Assembly (NCBI GenBank): GCA_012931725.1
Contig: CM022944.1
Coordinates: 67,451,979 to 67,515,978, forward strand
Source of the DNA: Litsea cubeba
Lineage: Eukaryota; Streptophyta; Magnoliopsida; Laurales; Lauraceae
Length of the DNA stretch: 64,000 nt
Direction of reading: 5' to 3'
The notes below the pieces were generated by a model. That model did no database searches and had not been told where the DNA came from. It saw only the letters and a list, made by a program, of their open reading frames with translations. Position 1 is the stretch's first letter. The number at the start of each line of letters is the position of its first letter. This document shows positions 23,433-34,100 of the stretch, in pieces. The translations under genes and the position numbers were made by a program.

Positions 23433-23504
23433 CAAACTCTTCCTTGAGCTTTCTTTTGTGTTCCAAAGTCAAATAGAAATACTGATCGTGATTTGGGTGA
23501 ACAA
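23433..23504 (-). CDS. JmjC demethylase exon (VHP..DQYFYLT)
   Basis: The 72-nt exon encodes (V)VHPNHDQYFYLTLEHKRKLK then EEF(G). It fits the family segment between CSPVE.. and GIEPWTF. The acceptor AG is at 23,505-23,506 and the donor GT at 23,431-23,432. The first two bases complete a Val codon, so the exon expects one base from the upstream exon. The exon at 36,733 ends in phase 0, so the join does not fit. Just past the donor, 32 bp of exon end plus donor are duplicated (copies at 23,436 and 23,404), giving a second potential donor. Confidence 0.85.
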
Positions 23505-24127
23505 CTTGATCATAAAAGTAAAATCTATATAATATGGGAGAGCAGTGTTTGAATCTGGGATATTTTGAGCCCTTGGATCTATGTACATAAATCCAAGGGA
23601 TATTTTAGACCCTTGGATTTAAGAGGAGAATGCAAAAGGGGTCAACAAGTTAAGAGTCATTTACAGGTATTGCCATTCCTTTTTCATTTAAAAGAAAAGG
23701 GGCTAAAAGTTTGAGAAATTTATAAGTTTTTGCCATCCTCATCAAAAGCAAAAAGGGTCATCAAGTTTGAGTTATTTATAGGTATTGTCATCCCTTCTTC
23801 ATTTAAAAAAATAAAAGCACTACTTCATTGATGATGAGATGGGACCAAGATAAGAAGATGAGATGAGCAAATTGGGTGAAAGATTTCATGATTCAGTTTT
23901 GTTAAGAATAAATGAATGAATGAAATTATATCATTTGGCAATCAATTGGATTTTTTTTTTTTTGTAGAGTCCATTTTATGGTTGGACTTGCTTTTGAGAC
24001 GCATGGAACCTAGGTTCGGTCGGTCTGAGGCATATCCAAGTCCGGTGATGCGTTGTGCCTGAAGGCACGAGAAATTTCTAGTAAATAAATAAATCACAAC
24101 AAAAATATAACATAACATATGCATCAT

Positions 24128-24992
24128 TGTAGGTGCAGAAAATAAATGACCCACAATAAGGAGGTGCCTTAGAGGACTTATCCGAAATGATGGTGACTGG
24201 GAATGACTGGATACCGTCCGAAAGCCTGAAAGAGATGAACAAACGATCAAAGGACCTGGCCTGGGCGGCGCAAGGCTCTCCGATGCCAAAGTCAGTGTGG
24301 AAACTGGAACAATGGAAGGAGAGGGAGAAGAGAGACAGAGTAACGGCTCTGTGTATGAAATTGTGCGTACCTTTAATGGTGGTTTGAGCCTCTATTTATA
24401 GAGTTTGGGACGTATCTTTGGGAGATATCGTGGTGTGGGTCTCATGATTCGACTGGGAAGCCATGATCAGCCCACGTTGCCATAAATGCGGTCCAATTCA
24501 GCCCACGTCGCATTTAATGCGCGTCTTGTTGGGCCAGATCGTGTTGGACGCCTTTGGCGGTAGGGGATCGTGGGATCTGCCCTCGGGCCTTGCCCTGATG
24601 TGGCCTCAGCCGCTGGATGTCGTGTCTGTCCCACTAGCTCGTGCCCCTATCCCTCCACGTGCCTGGTGACGTGGGGGATGAGGGGCGTGAGTGGAGACTC
24701 TTTCTGGCTTCAGCTTCTATCCCGGCTTCTTGAGCCGAGGTGGAGCTTTCTGCCGAGATGGCATCCGGGGTGGCCCAGCCGAGGTGGAGCTCCCTGCCGA
24801 GATGGCGCCCGGAGTGGGCCAGTTCGGCGCTAGTGGCCCTGAGCCGCCTGACTTCGGCCGGACCTCCTGCCCTGGTGGCCGGGGTGAGCTTGGTGCCACG
24901 TGGATAGCACGCGGATGGCACGTGAGAGTGCTTAGTCTCATCTGATGGCTATGATTAGAGTAATCCTGTGGTTCCGGAAATCTCCCCACACA
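24128..24992 (-). repeat. 3' LTR of intronic Tat element
   Basis: This 865-bp LTR (TGTAGG...CCACACA) is nearly identical to 35,836-36,701; I noticed only a handful of differences. It is flanked on the left by the target duplication ATCAT (24,123-24,127). A TATA-like CTATAAATAGA lies on the minus strand at about 24,391-24,402. The polypurine tract follows on the internal side. Confidence 0.95.
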
Positions 24993-25007
24993 ATTGCCCC
25001 CTAGCCT
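24993..25007 (-). other. Polypurine tract of Tat element
   Basis: The minus strand reads AGGCTAGGGGGCAAT directly before the 3' LTR, marking the 3' end of the internal domain and the minus orientation. Confidence 0.8.
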
Positions 25008-25258
25008 TTGACCTCTTAAGCGCCCTAGCTTTTAGGGGTTGAAGGCTAGAAAAACCATCTGGGGATACAGCGATCATCGCTTGGTGTCGCTTCGACTCTT
25101 TGAAGCAATAAATGCTCTGCCCTGTTCGTCTTGGGAACCGAGTTGACGGCTACACGCGTAGCTTCTGCGCTAATTGCGTTGTCTCATTGATGGGACGGGC
25201 ACGGGCTTTGAAGTGTCTCTTCGAATTCGGAGGCGGTACCCAAATGAGGGTTCCCCTT

Positions 25259-25270
25259 CTACAAATAGGG
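25259..25270 (+). promoter_or_regulatory. TATA-like box of antisense gene in Tat element
   Basis: CTACAAATAGGG lies about 220 bp before the first ATG (25,492) of the plus-strand gene, with a T/C-rich 5' UTR between. It supports an independent promoter pointing against the element's own transcription. Confidence 0.45.
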
Positions 25271-25491
25271 TCGTCCCCTTCCTTTTCTCGCTTCTGATTC
25301 CTTTCGCCTTCGCCTTTACTTTCGATTTCTGCTCTGGTGCCTGAGGTCTGTTCGAGGAGGACGACCGTAGAACGCGCCCGGATCTGCTCTTGATCTGCCT
25401 CTGTCCCTGTAAGTCGCTTTGTCCTTCTGTCTGGTTCTTCTTGGGGTTTTTCGATTTCTAGGGTTTTTCTTCGTCGTCACCCCTTTTAGAC

Positions 25492-28003
25492 ATGGGCACC
25501 TCTAGATTCAGGGTAGATACCGATGAGGGCTTAGCCAGATTTAGAGCTGCCTTCAGCATTCCGGAGGGGGTCCTCCTAAAACCGGCGGACCTCGCCGACT
25601 GTGCCTTGTATCGCTGCCACGGCGCTGGATGCCGTTCCCTCTGATATCCGTGATCGAGGGTGGGGTCAGGCTTCCACTGCACCCCCTGCTTAGGGCCTGC
25701 CTTAGCCTTTGGTCCCTCGCCCCGGGCCAGTTGATGCCCAATGGCTACAAGGTCATCATGGGCACAGCGAAGCTGAACGAGATCTTGGGGACCAACCTAG
25801 GACCTCACGACATCGAGAATACATATGATATCTGCAAGGCTGGGGAGGGAAGATATTATCTCCGTGTGAAGCCGCAGCGAAGGGGCTTCGTCCTAGCCTT
25901 GGAGGATTCAAGTAAGAATGCCGAGGAAGATTTCTTCTGTGTCTCGGGGGACTGGGAGTTCGGCCCAGGTGAAAGCAGGAGGCTGTCGGTCCCACGTCGC
26001 CCTGGGGAAGTCCCAAGTAATCATCACTGCTTTTCTCCTTTTTGCTTTGCTTACCTCATTGATGCCGAACTGATACTCTTTTTTGCCTGTTGAGCAGAGG
26101 CGGGTGCAAGGCGACGCCGAGCTGTCAGCGAAGGTTGGAGGAGGAATACCGACGACATCAACAAGGTTGAAAGGTACAAGGGGCACGAAACCAGGTCAGC
26201 TTGGAAGCTGCTCGGGTATACGCCGAGGTATCGCGGCCACTACCAGAGGACCGGAGTACCTGAGGTGGACGAGACACACCCTGACCGTCCAACCGTATCA
26301 GTTGCGGTGTTTAGCGGGGTCCCCTTGACCGATCCCGTCGCCGACCGAACTGCGTCTGGAGCCGAGGCGTCTACTTCTGATCCGGAGCTGCCGGACTTGA
26401 CGCAGATAGTGGACGCTTATCTCTCTGATCGAGGAGAGGACATGGAGGGAAGCTCGAGGGAGCCCGTCGTCAAGGACCTGGCCGCTAAGTCTCGGCAGAG
26501 GTCATCGTCTTCTGGGGCCCCATCGCCTGCCGTTACTCGTGCCGCTTCGGGTCCGGTGGGTGCTGGTGCTCCCCCTGCTCCTGCCCCCGCTCTGAGCGGG
26601 GGCGCCAGGCGACGCTCGCCGGACCGCTCGAAGGAGGGGTCCCCGCCCAGGAAGAAATCGAAGGCGGGGGATAAGAGTTCGAAGGCTGATCTGCAGCCGA
26701 AGGGCAAGACTCCCGCTCACGCCCCTGGAGCTAAAGCTCCATCCGAAAAGGGGGGTGAGAAGAGTGCGCCGGTCAGCAAGTCGACTGTCGGGCCAACGCG
26801 CGAGCCTCTCATCTCGGCGGGGCAAGGGTCCGGATCGGCCTCCGGGCCCCGAACTGCCCCAGCACCGTGGAAGCCGAGAATGGAAACACAACCCGGCAAA
26901 CCCCTGAACGTTGAAGACCGACTGCTGGGAAATGCCGAGGTGATCGGGGCCCTTGCCAGGGCCTGTGCTCTGCCACGGGATATGGAGGAGCACGAGAAGT
27001 TTGATGACGAGAGCCTGATGTTGACAGCGATCCAGGCCGACATCCTGGTAAGTGTTTTTTGTGTATTCTTTCAAGTGGCCTAGCTCGGCTGTTCCTGTTT
27101 TGACCCTCCTCTTTTCCCTTGCAGAACGTGCAGAGGCTCCTAGCCATCCTAGGAAGGAGGGATAGGAACGCGTCGAGGGTGACCCGTCTGGAGTCCGAGC
27201 GGGAGAAGCTGAAGAAGGAGCTGGAAGTGCAGCGGAAGGGAATGGAAGAGCTCAAGGTGGCCAGTGCTGGAGAGTCTGCTCGGTTGGCATCGGCTCTGAC
27301 TGAGATCGCCGAACTCTCGTCCAGGGCCAACCATACGAAAGGCGAGCTTTGGGCGAAAAACAAAAGGATCTCCGAGTTGGAGTCGGAGTTGGCCAGGTCG
27401 AAGTCTGAGTCGACGGCTGAGGTAACGAGGTTGCGAGGGGAGGTCTTGGCTGGTCGCGCTGAGAGGGAGAAGCTGGTGAAGGCGAACGTCGACCTGGAAA
27501 ATGAGAAGGCCTCTCTTCTGTCCGAGGCCCAATCCGCCTTCCAGAACGGGGTGGACCGCGCCACCGAGCTGTATGAGAAACAGGTGGAGGAGATCACGTC
27601 CATTCTGTTCGAGGAAGGATGCCTGGCCGCACTGAGACGTGCGGGGGTCCCTGAAGACCACCCTGTCTATCAGGACCTGCCAAAGTATTCGGACCTGGAT
27701 CCCGAGCCGAGCTCCGCACCCGCAACTGAAAGCGCCCCGGTCGAAGCTCCTGCAGCTGAAAGCGCCCCGGTCGAAGCTCCTGCTGCTGACGACGCTCCAG
27801 CTGCCCCGGTCTTGAGCGATGCCCCGGTCGCCAGTGATGCTTCGGCCGTGCCTCAGGGTGAGACCTCTTCTGCCCCTGGTTCGGGTGAGGTACCGGTCAA
27901 GGCCTCCTCCGCCAGCGACGCTCCGAGCAAAGTCACGGTTTTGGTCGAGTCCACTGGTCCATCAGATGTGGTGATCGACCTAGTGGAGTCGCCGAAACCA
28001 TAG
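25492..28003 (+). CDS. Spliced antisense ORF of Tat element (putative gypsy-type transposon domain + coiled coil)
   Basis: Three exons on the strand opposite to gag-pol: 25,492-26,016, 26,098-27,047 and 27,125-28,003. The introns (26,017-26,097; 27,048-27,124) have GT..AG ends and join in frame (split Lys codon; then ADIL-NVQRLL). Exon 1 carries PLHPLLRACLSLWSLAPGQL and LMPNGYKVIMG, resembling the 'putative gypsy type transposon' domain known from antisense ORFs of Tat elements. Exon 2 is Ala/Ser/Pro-rich with basic clusters (PPRKKSKAGDKSSK). Exon 3 is a long coiled coil (RVTRLESEREKLKKELEVQR) followed by Ala/Pro/Glu repeats. Near 25,625 a one-base shift separates the initial frame (MGTSRFRVDTDEG) from the domain, so this copy may be defective. 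The function is unknown. Confidence 0.75.
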
Positions 28004-28403
28004 TAGCCGGGCTCCTTTTCATTTGTCTTCTTGCATGTAATGTTTTTGCTTCTCAGCTTTGTAACACTTTGTCTATTCAATGAAAGTCGAGCTTCTTCAC
28101 TTGTGCATTTTTCTCTGCATTTGCTTCTCTTTCATTTCTGGATGTGCATTGAATGGTGCTAGAATGCCTTTATAACGCGCGACTCTTGAGGTAGAAGGAG
28201 TCAAACGGTCCTCATAGCTGTCCGCGCCAATTCTCCGTATTCTTGAGGCCATAAATAGTAATAAACATGGTGGCACGGCCTATGAGGGAAGTGGATGGAT
28301 GTCTCCACGTGGCACCCCAAGGATCGCTGGTCTCCAGTCGTGCATCCCGAGTAACGCGTCGGAGACTTCGCCCCCATAACTTTCTTCGGAGGCTGAGCCC
28401 TTC

Positions 28404-28880
28404 TTCACCCTATAAGTAGGGGCGACAGGCTCGCCATGGGCGATGAAAAGAACAGAACGTAGAATCACATAGACATAGGAGTCATGGCTGGTAGACGTTC
28501 TGCAGTCTTTGATCCGGGGAGGACCCCTGTGCCTGTGGATGGCTTTCTTCAAGGGGGGAAGCCTGTCGTAGTCTGCGCGCTCTCTGAAGGAACTCTCCGT
28601 GGACCACGCGCTCTCTGAACGCGGGTTCACGCCCGGCCCGTCGAAATCGGATGGGTCGGGTTTCGTTGATGGAGAGAAGAAGAAGAAGAGGAAGAGGGGC
28701 GGTGGCGCATTCTCGTCCGACACGGCGGTGGCGCATTCTCGTCCGACACGGTCCGACGTCTTGGAGTGAGTGAAGATCAGAGTCTTCCAGCCTTCCTCTA
28801 TTTTCTGTTTTTAGAGGACTGTGATCCTCCTTTCTGTACTTTGCTTTCTGTTCTGTAATTCTTGTAATAAAACAGTTTAC
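28404..28880 (+). other. Second antisense transcription unit of Tat element
   Basis: TATAAGTAGG at 28,411 and AATAAA at 28,866-28,871 bracket a short unit on the plus strand. A small frame (28,484-28,618, 44 residues, MAGRRSAVFDPGRTPVPVDG start) stands about 65 bp after the TATA box. After a repeated GCGCTCTCTGAA (28,577 and 28,607) another frame continues with a basic run EKKKKRKRGGG and ends near 28,770. A 25-bp duplication lies at about 28,700-28,750. It resembles no family I know; the call as a gene is inference. Confidence 0.4.
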
Positions 28881-29160
28881 AATGAATAAAAAGGAGGAAT
28901 TCTGTGATCACCCAAACCGTGTACAATGCTTTTGAGTTCTTTTTCTCTTTCTTTGCATTGTTCTGGAATGCTTGCATTTTTGTGTGTTTGAGTGCTGGCA
29001 TAGCTCCCTTCCTCTGGAAAGCTGCCCTTGGCCGAAATGGCTGGCTCTGGCCGAGACGAGCTGCCTTGTGCCGAAGTGGAGTCATCATTCCACTGGTCTC
29101 GGCTGTGGAAGCGTGAGCTCGGCAATGATCTTTGAGGGGTGTAAAAACCCTGATTTTAGG

Positions 29161-29908
29161 AATCCGGCCGAGTGTCCGAACTCGAGGCCTTCTCCAGGGT
29201 CCAGGACCCGGAGCTTTAGGAAAATGACCGAGTCTGGACTCGAGGCCTTTTCCAGGGCGGTAGACCCAATCCGGCCGAGTGTCTGAACTCGAGGCCTTCT
29301 CCAGGGTCCAGGACCCGGAGCTTTAGGAAAATGACCGAGTCTGGACTCGAGGCCTTTTACAGGGCGGTAGACCCAATCCGGCCGAGTGTCTGAACTCGAG
29401 GCCTTCTCCAGGGTCCAAGACCCGGAGCTTTAGGAAAATGACCGAGTCTGGACTCGAGGCCTTTTCCAGGGCGGTAGACCCAATCCGGCCGAGTGTCTGA
29501 ACTCGAGGCCTTCTCCAGGGTCCAAGACCCGGAGCTTTAGGAAAATGACCGAGTCTGGACTCGAGGCCTTTTCCAGGGCGGTAGACCCAATCCGGCCGAG
29601 TGTCTGAACTCGAGGCCTTCTCCAGGGCCCAAGGCCCGGAGCTTTAGGAAACGACCGAGTCTGGACTCGAGGCCTTTTCCAGGGCGGTAGACCCAATCCG
29701 GCCGAGTGTCTGAACTCGAGGCCTTCTCCAGGGTCCAGGACCCGGAGCTTTAGGAAAATGACCGAGTCTGGACTCGAGGCCTTTTCCAGGGCGGTAGACC
29801 CAATCCGGCCGAGTGTCTGAACTCGAGGCCTTCTCCAGGGTCCAGGACCCGGAGCTTTAGGAAATTGACCGAGTCTGGACTCGAGGCCTTTTCCAGGGCG
29901 GTAGACCC
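29161..29908. repeat. Seven tandem 107-bp repeats in Tat element
   Basis: Units start at 29,161, 29,268, 29,375, 29,482, 29,589, 29,695 and 29,802. All are 107 bp except one of 106 bp. Each begins AATCCGGCCGAGTGT and contains two related ~53-bp halves (CGAGTGTCTGAACTCGAGGCC and CGAGTCTGGACTCGAGGCC forms). They lie between integrase and the antisense gene, where Tat relatives such as Retand are known to keep tandem arrays. The long frame at 29,430-29,696 is a by-product. Confidence 0.95.
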
Positions 29909-29993
29909 ATGCTGTTAGAATCAGTCAGAGAGAGACGACAAGTTGATGACAAAGTGAAAGCTGTTTTTATTGATTTTGAGACTCGATACATCT

Positions 29994-30389
29994 TTAGAAA
30001 TAAAATTTCTTCAAGTGGGATGCATTCCATGGTCTCGGCAGTGGCTTGCCTTCCAAGTCTTCGAGCTTGTAGGCTGACTTTCCTGCCAGTGAGACTATTT
30101 TGAACGGGCCATGCCAGTTCGGGGCTAGCTTCCCTTTGTTTGGCTCTCTGTCAGCTGGCAGGGTTTTCTTTAGCACCAGCTCTCCCGCGGAGAACTTTCT
30201 CTCTCTGACATTTTGATTGTATGCCCTGGCTAACCGTTGCTGATAGTCGGTCAGTCGCAGGGCTGCTGCTTCTCGTCGCTCGTCTGCCAGCTCCAGCTCC
30301 ATTGCCAGGTTCGTCTCATTTCGGCCTTGGTCGACCAGCTCTGTCCTCAGGGTAGGAAGGCCGGTTTCCAAAGGAATGACTGCCTCCAT
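29994..30389 (-). pseudogene. Integrase C-terminus, Tat element
   Basis: The fragment begins in MEAVIPLETGLPTLRTEL and continues with the conserved GELVLKK, the PNWHGPFKIV segment and the end WNASHLKKFYF. These are the C-terminal DNA-binding domain and tail of a Ty3/gypsy integrase. A one-base indel near 30,395 puts it out of frame with the core upstream. Confidence 0.9.
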
Positions 30390-31194
30390 CCCGTAGGCCA
30401 GAGAGAAAAGGTGTTGCCGAGGTGGACCTCCTTGGAGTTGTTCTGTATGCCCACAGCACGCTCGGAAGCTCCTCTGTCCATCTGCCCTTTGCCTTGTCCA
30501 GTCGCTTCTTGAGGCCGTCCAGGATCACTTTGTTGGAGATTTCTGCCTGGCCATTACTCTGTGGATATGCCGGAGTGGAGTAATGATTTCTGATACCGTG
30601 CTCTTGGCAGAAGTCTTTGAAGGACTTGGAGTCGAACTGAGTCCCGTTATCCGAAATCAGGGTCCGGGGGATGCCGAACCTCGTAAGGATGTTTTTCCAA
30701 ACGAAGTTCCTGGAGTCCCTGTCCGTGATTGAAGACAACGGTTCAGCCTCTATCCATTTTGTGAAGTAGTCCGTAGCCACTATCAGCCATCTCTTGTTTC
30801 CTGGAGCTCGGTGAAGAGGCCCCACAATGTCCAGGCCCCATTGAGCGAAGGGCCATGGGCTAGAGAGGGGACTCAGATCTTGTGCTGGCTGATGGAGGGA
30901 GTGGGAGAACTTCTGGCACTTCTCGCATTTCCTGGCGTAGACCTGCGCGTCTTTCTGCATGTAGGGCCACCAGTAGCCCTGGCTTATTGCTCTGTAAGCC
31001 AGGGATCGACCTCCTATGTGACTGCCGCAAATTCCTTCGTGGATCTCATACAGGAAGTCGTCCACCTTGCTTGGATGGACGCATTGGAGGTATGGACCTG
31101 TGAAAGACTTCCTGTAGAGTTTGCCTTCGGGAGAGAGCCAGAATCGCGCTGCCTTGAGTCTGATCCTGTGGGCTTCAGCCTTGTCCTCGGGGAG
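30390..31194 (-). pseudogene. Integrase zinc-binding and catalytic core, Tat element
   Basis: In the same reading frame as the preceding gag-pol frame but separated from it by a TAG at 31,195-31,197. It shows the HHCC zinc finger (H..H then KCEKCQKF), the first Asp (WGLDIVGPL), the second Asp (LISDNGTQFDS) and the catalytic Glu (SNGQAEISN). A single substitution could explain the TAG. The core itself looks whole up to the frameshift near 30,395. Confidence 0.92.
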
Positions 31195-34100
31195 CTAGTC
31201 GTCCTTCAAGTAGGCGACAATTGGATCCATCCAGCTTGGGCCGGGGTCAGCACAGAGGACAAGCCGAGATGAATGGAGTTCTAAACTTGACCTCGATACT
31301 GACCCAACTTCGATGGTCATTTTCTTCCCTGCTTCGACAGCGGAGGCCAGGTTTGCAAGTGCATCTGCGTGCGTGTTGGTATCTCGAGATATTTGCCTGA
31401 CCTCGGCTTTCTGGAAATGAGAGAGTAGTTTTTTCGCAAGGGCTAAGTAGGCCGCCATCCTGTCGTCCCTGGCCTGGTAGTCTCCAGCGAGCTGGCTAGT
31501 TACCAGTTGAGAGTCGCTGAAGATCTCCAGATGCTGGGCTCCGAGGATTCGGGCGCTGTTCAACCCTGCAATCAGTGCTTCGTACTCTGCCTCATTGTTT
31601 GTTGCTTTGAAGTCGAGGGTGAAAGCCTGCTCTATGACCAGTCCCTCTGGCGATTGGAGAACTATGCCGGCGCCAGCTCTCTTGGAGGTGGACGACCCGT
31701 CGACAAAGATCTTCCATGCCGAGGCGGGAGCCGAGGTGGGAGCCTGTTCGACCTCATTTTCTATTGGCTCGTGCCCTGTGCCCCCCAGTGCCGTGCCGAG
31801 CTGGGTCGGAGCCGGGTTGGGGGAGACGAATTCGACAATGAAGTCTGCCAGGATCTGGGCTTTGATCGCAGTTCGGGGACGGTACTGTATGTCATACTGC
31901 CCCAGTTCAACTGCCCACTTTGATATTCGCCCTGAAAAATCAGCTTTCTTGAACACTGAACGGAGTGGATGCTCCGTGATTACCACAATGTTGTGGGATT
32001 GGAAATAATGGGAGAGCTTGCGGGAGGCACTGACGAGAGCCAACGCAAGCTTCTCCAATAGAAGGTACCTGGTCTCGGCATCGAACAGGGTCTTGCTCGT
32101 ATAATAGATTGGCTTTTGGATTCCCTCGTCCTCCCTGATGAGGACGGAGCTCACTGCGTGATCCGAGACCGCAAGGTACAAATACAGAATCTCCCCCAAA
32201 GTTGGGGTGGAGAGTAAGGGTGGTGACATTAAATAGGTTTTGTGCGCGGCCAATGCCTGGTCGCACTCGGGGGTCCACTGGAATTTCAGATTTTTCTTTA
32301 AAAGCTGAAAGAAAGGCCTGCACTTATCTGATGACCGGCTGATGAAGCGGTTGAGTGCTGCAGCCATTCCTGTGAGCTTCTGAACTTCCTTCGTGGTAGA
32401 GGGGCTCTGGATGCTCTGGATCACGGTGATCTGGTCCGGATTAGCCTCTATCCCTCTCCGCGTTACCAAGCTGCCGAGGAACTTCCCAGAAGCTACGCCG
32501 AAGGCGCACTTGGAAGCGTTTAGCTTAAGCTTGTACGCGCGAAGGATGTCGAAGACTTGGCCGAGATCAACCAGATGATCGTCGGAGTGCACTGATTGGA
32601 CGACCATGTCGTCGATGTAAACCTCCACCGTCCGGCCGAGCTGAGCATGGAATATTTTTGTGACGAGGCGCTGATAGGTTGCCCCCGCGTTCTTTAGCCC
32701 GAAGGGCATCACCTTGTAGCAGTAAGTGCCGCGGGGGGTTATGAATGATGTTTTCTCCTCGTCTGGCTCGTAGAGCGGGATCTGGTGGTAGCCTCTGTAG
32801 GCGTCGAGGAAGCTCATTCGGTCATGACCAGCGGTGGCGTCGATCAGTTGGTCAATCTTTGGGAGGGGGAAACTATCTTTAGGGCAGGCCTTGTTCAGGT
32901 CTGTGAAGTCCACGCACACCCTCCACTTTCCAGTTTTCTTCTTGACCACCACCGTGTTGGCCAGCCATACCGGGTACTGGATTTCCCGGATGGCTCCTGC
33001 CTTCAGCAGGTTGTCGATCTCTTCGACGACCGCATCTGTCTGCTGCAGCCCTGTCCTGCGGGCCCTCTGCACTACCGGCTTGTGGTCGGGGTCCACATTT
33101 AGCTTGTGGCATATGACCTCAGGGTCGACCCCAGGCATCTCGCTTGGGCTCCAAGCGAAGACGTCGACGTTCTGCATCGAGAACCGAGAGAGTTCGGCCC
33201 TTTCCTCGTCTGGCAGCTGGGTGCCAATCAGGAAGAACCTGTCTAGATCTGCCGGGTTTAGCCTGGCCTCGGCCAGGTCCTCGATGCTTTTCTTCTCAGG
33301 ATCTCGGCCGATTTCGTCGAGGCCTTTCTCGAACTCGGCGAGGTTGACGCGCTCTGGCTCCTTTGCTGCCGGGACTGCGGCCAGCATGCACTGCCTGGCT
33401 TGCTGCTGATCCCCCGCCACTGTGACTACTTCCATCTTGCCCTCCTTGTTCTCATGGACGAACTTCAGCTTCTGGTGGAGGGAAGATGGGACGGCTTCTA
33501 ACTTGTGGAGCCACGTTCTGCCCAAAATGACGTTGTAGGGAGAAGGGGCATCCACGACCAGGAAGTCGGCCGACACGGAGGCTCCGCCAACTCGGGTCTC
33601 CAAGGTGATCCTGCCCTTGGGGTAGACTGGCGTGGCGGACAACCCTAGCAGGGGTGCGCGGACCTCCGTGAGGTCTGCTTCGGAGAGTTTCATCCTTTTG
33701 AAGCAGTCGTAGTAGAGGACCTCGGAGGAGCTGCCGGAGTCGACGAGGATCCTCTTCACTGTGAAGTCCCTCAGCTTCATGGTGAGGAGTAGAGGATCGT
33801 TGTGAGGGAGCTGGATTCCCTCTAGGTCTCTGTCCGAGAACGAGATGGCGGGTCGGTCGCAGCGGGCTTTCTTGGATGCCGGGGCGAGCTCGGCTTTCAA
33901 TACTTCTTTCCCGTGCGAAGCCCGCCTGGCTTCGGCACGGGCCTGGGAGCTGTCCCGGGACGAAGAAGCGGGAACTGAGGACGCCAGATGGATCACGTTA
34001 ATGATCTTCTCTGAATCCTCGCTGTCTGGGGCCTGGGCTGCGCTCTGGTGAATCCGGCCCTCGCTACCGCCGGCATCACATGCCTTGACGAACTCTGGAA

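Noticed and set aside
25112..25297. 61-codon frame before the antisense gene
   Set aside because: It overlaps the TATA-like box and 5' UTR of the spliced antisense gene and has no similarity to known proteins.
29430..29696. 88-codon frame on the minus strand
   Set aside because: It lies wholly inside the 107-bp tandem repeats and simply repeats their translation.
29161..29908. Regular repeats resembling a CRISPR array
   Set aside because: Units are contiguous 107-bp tandem copies without unique spacers, inside a plant retrotransposon.
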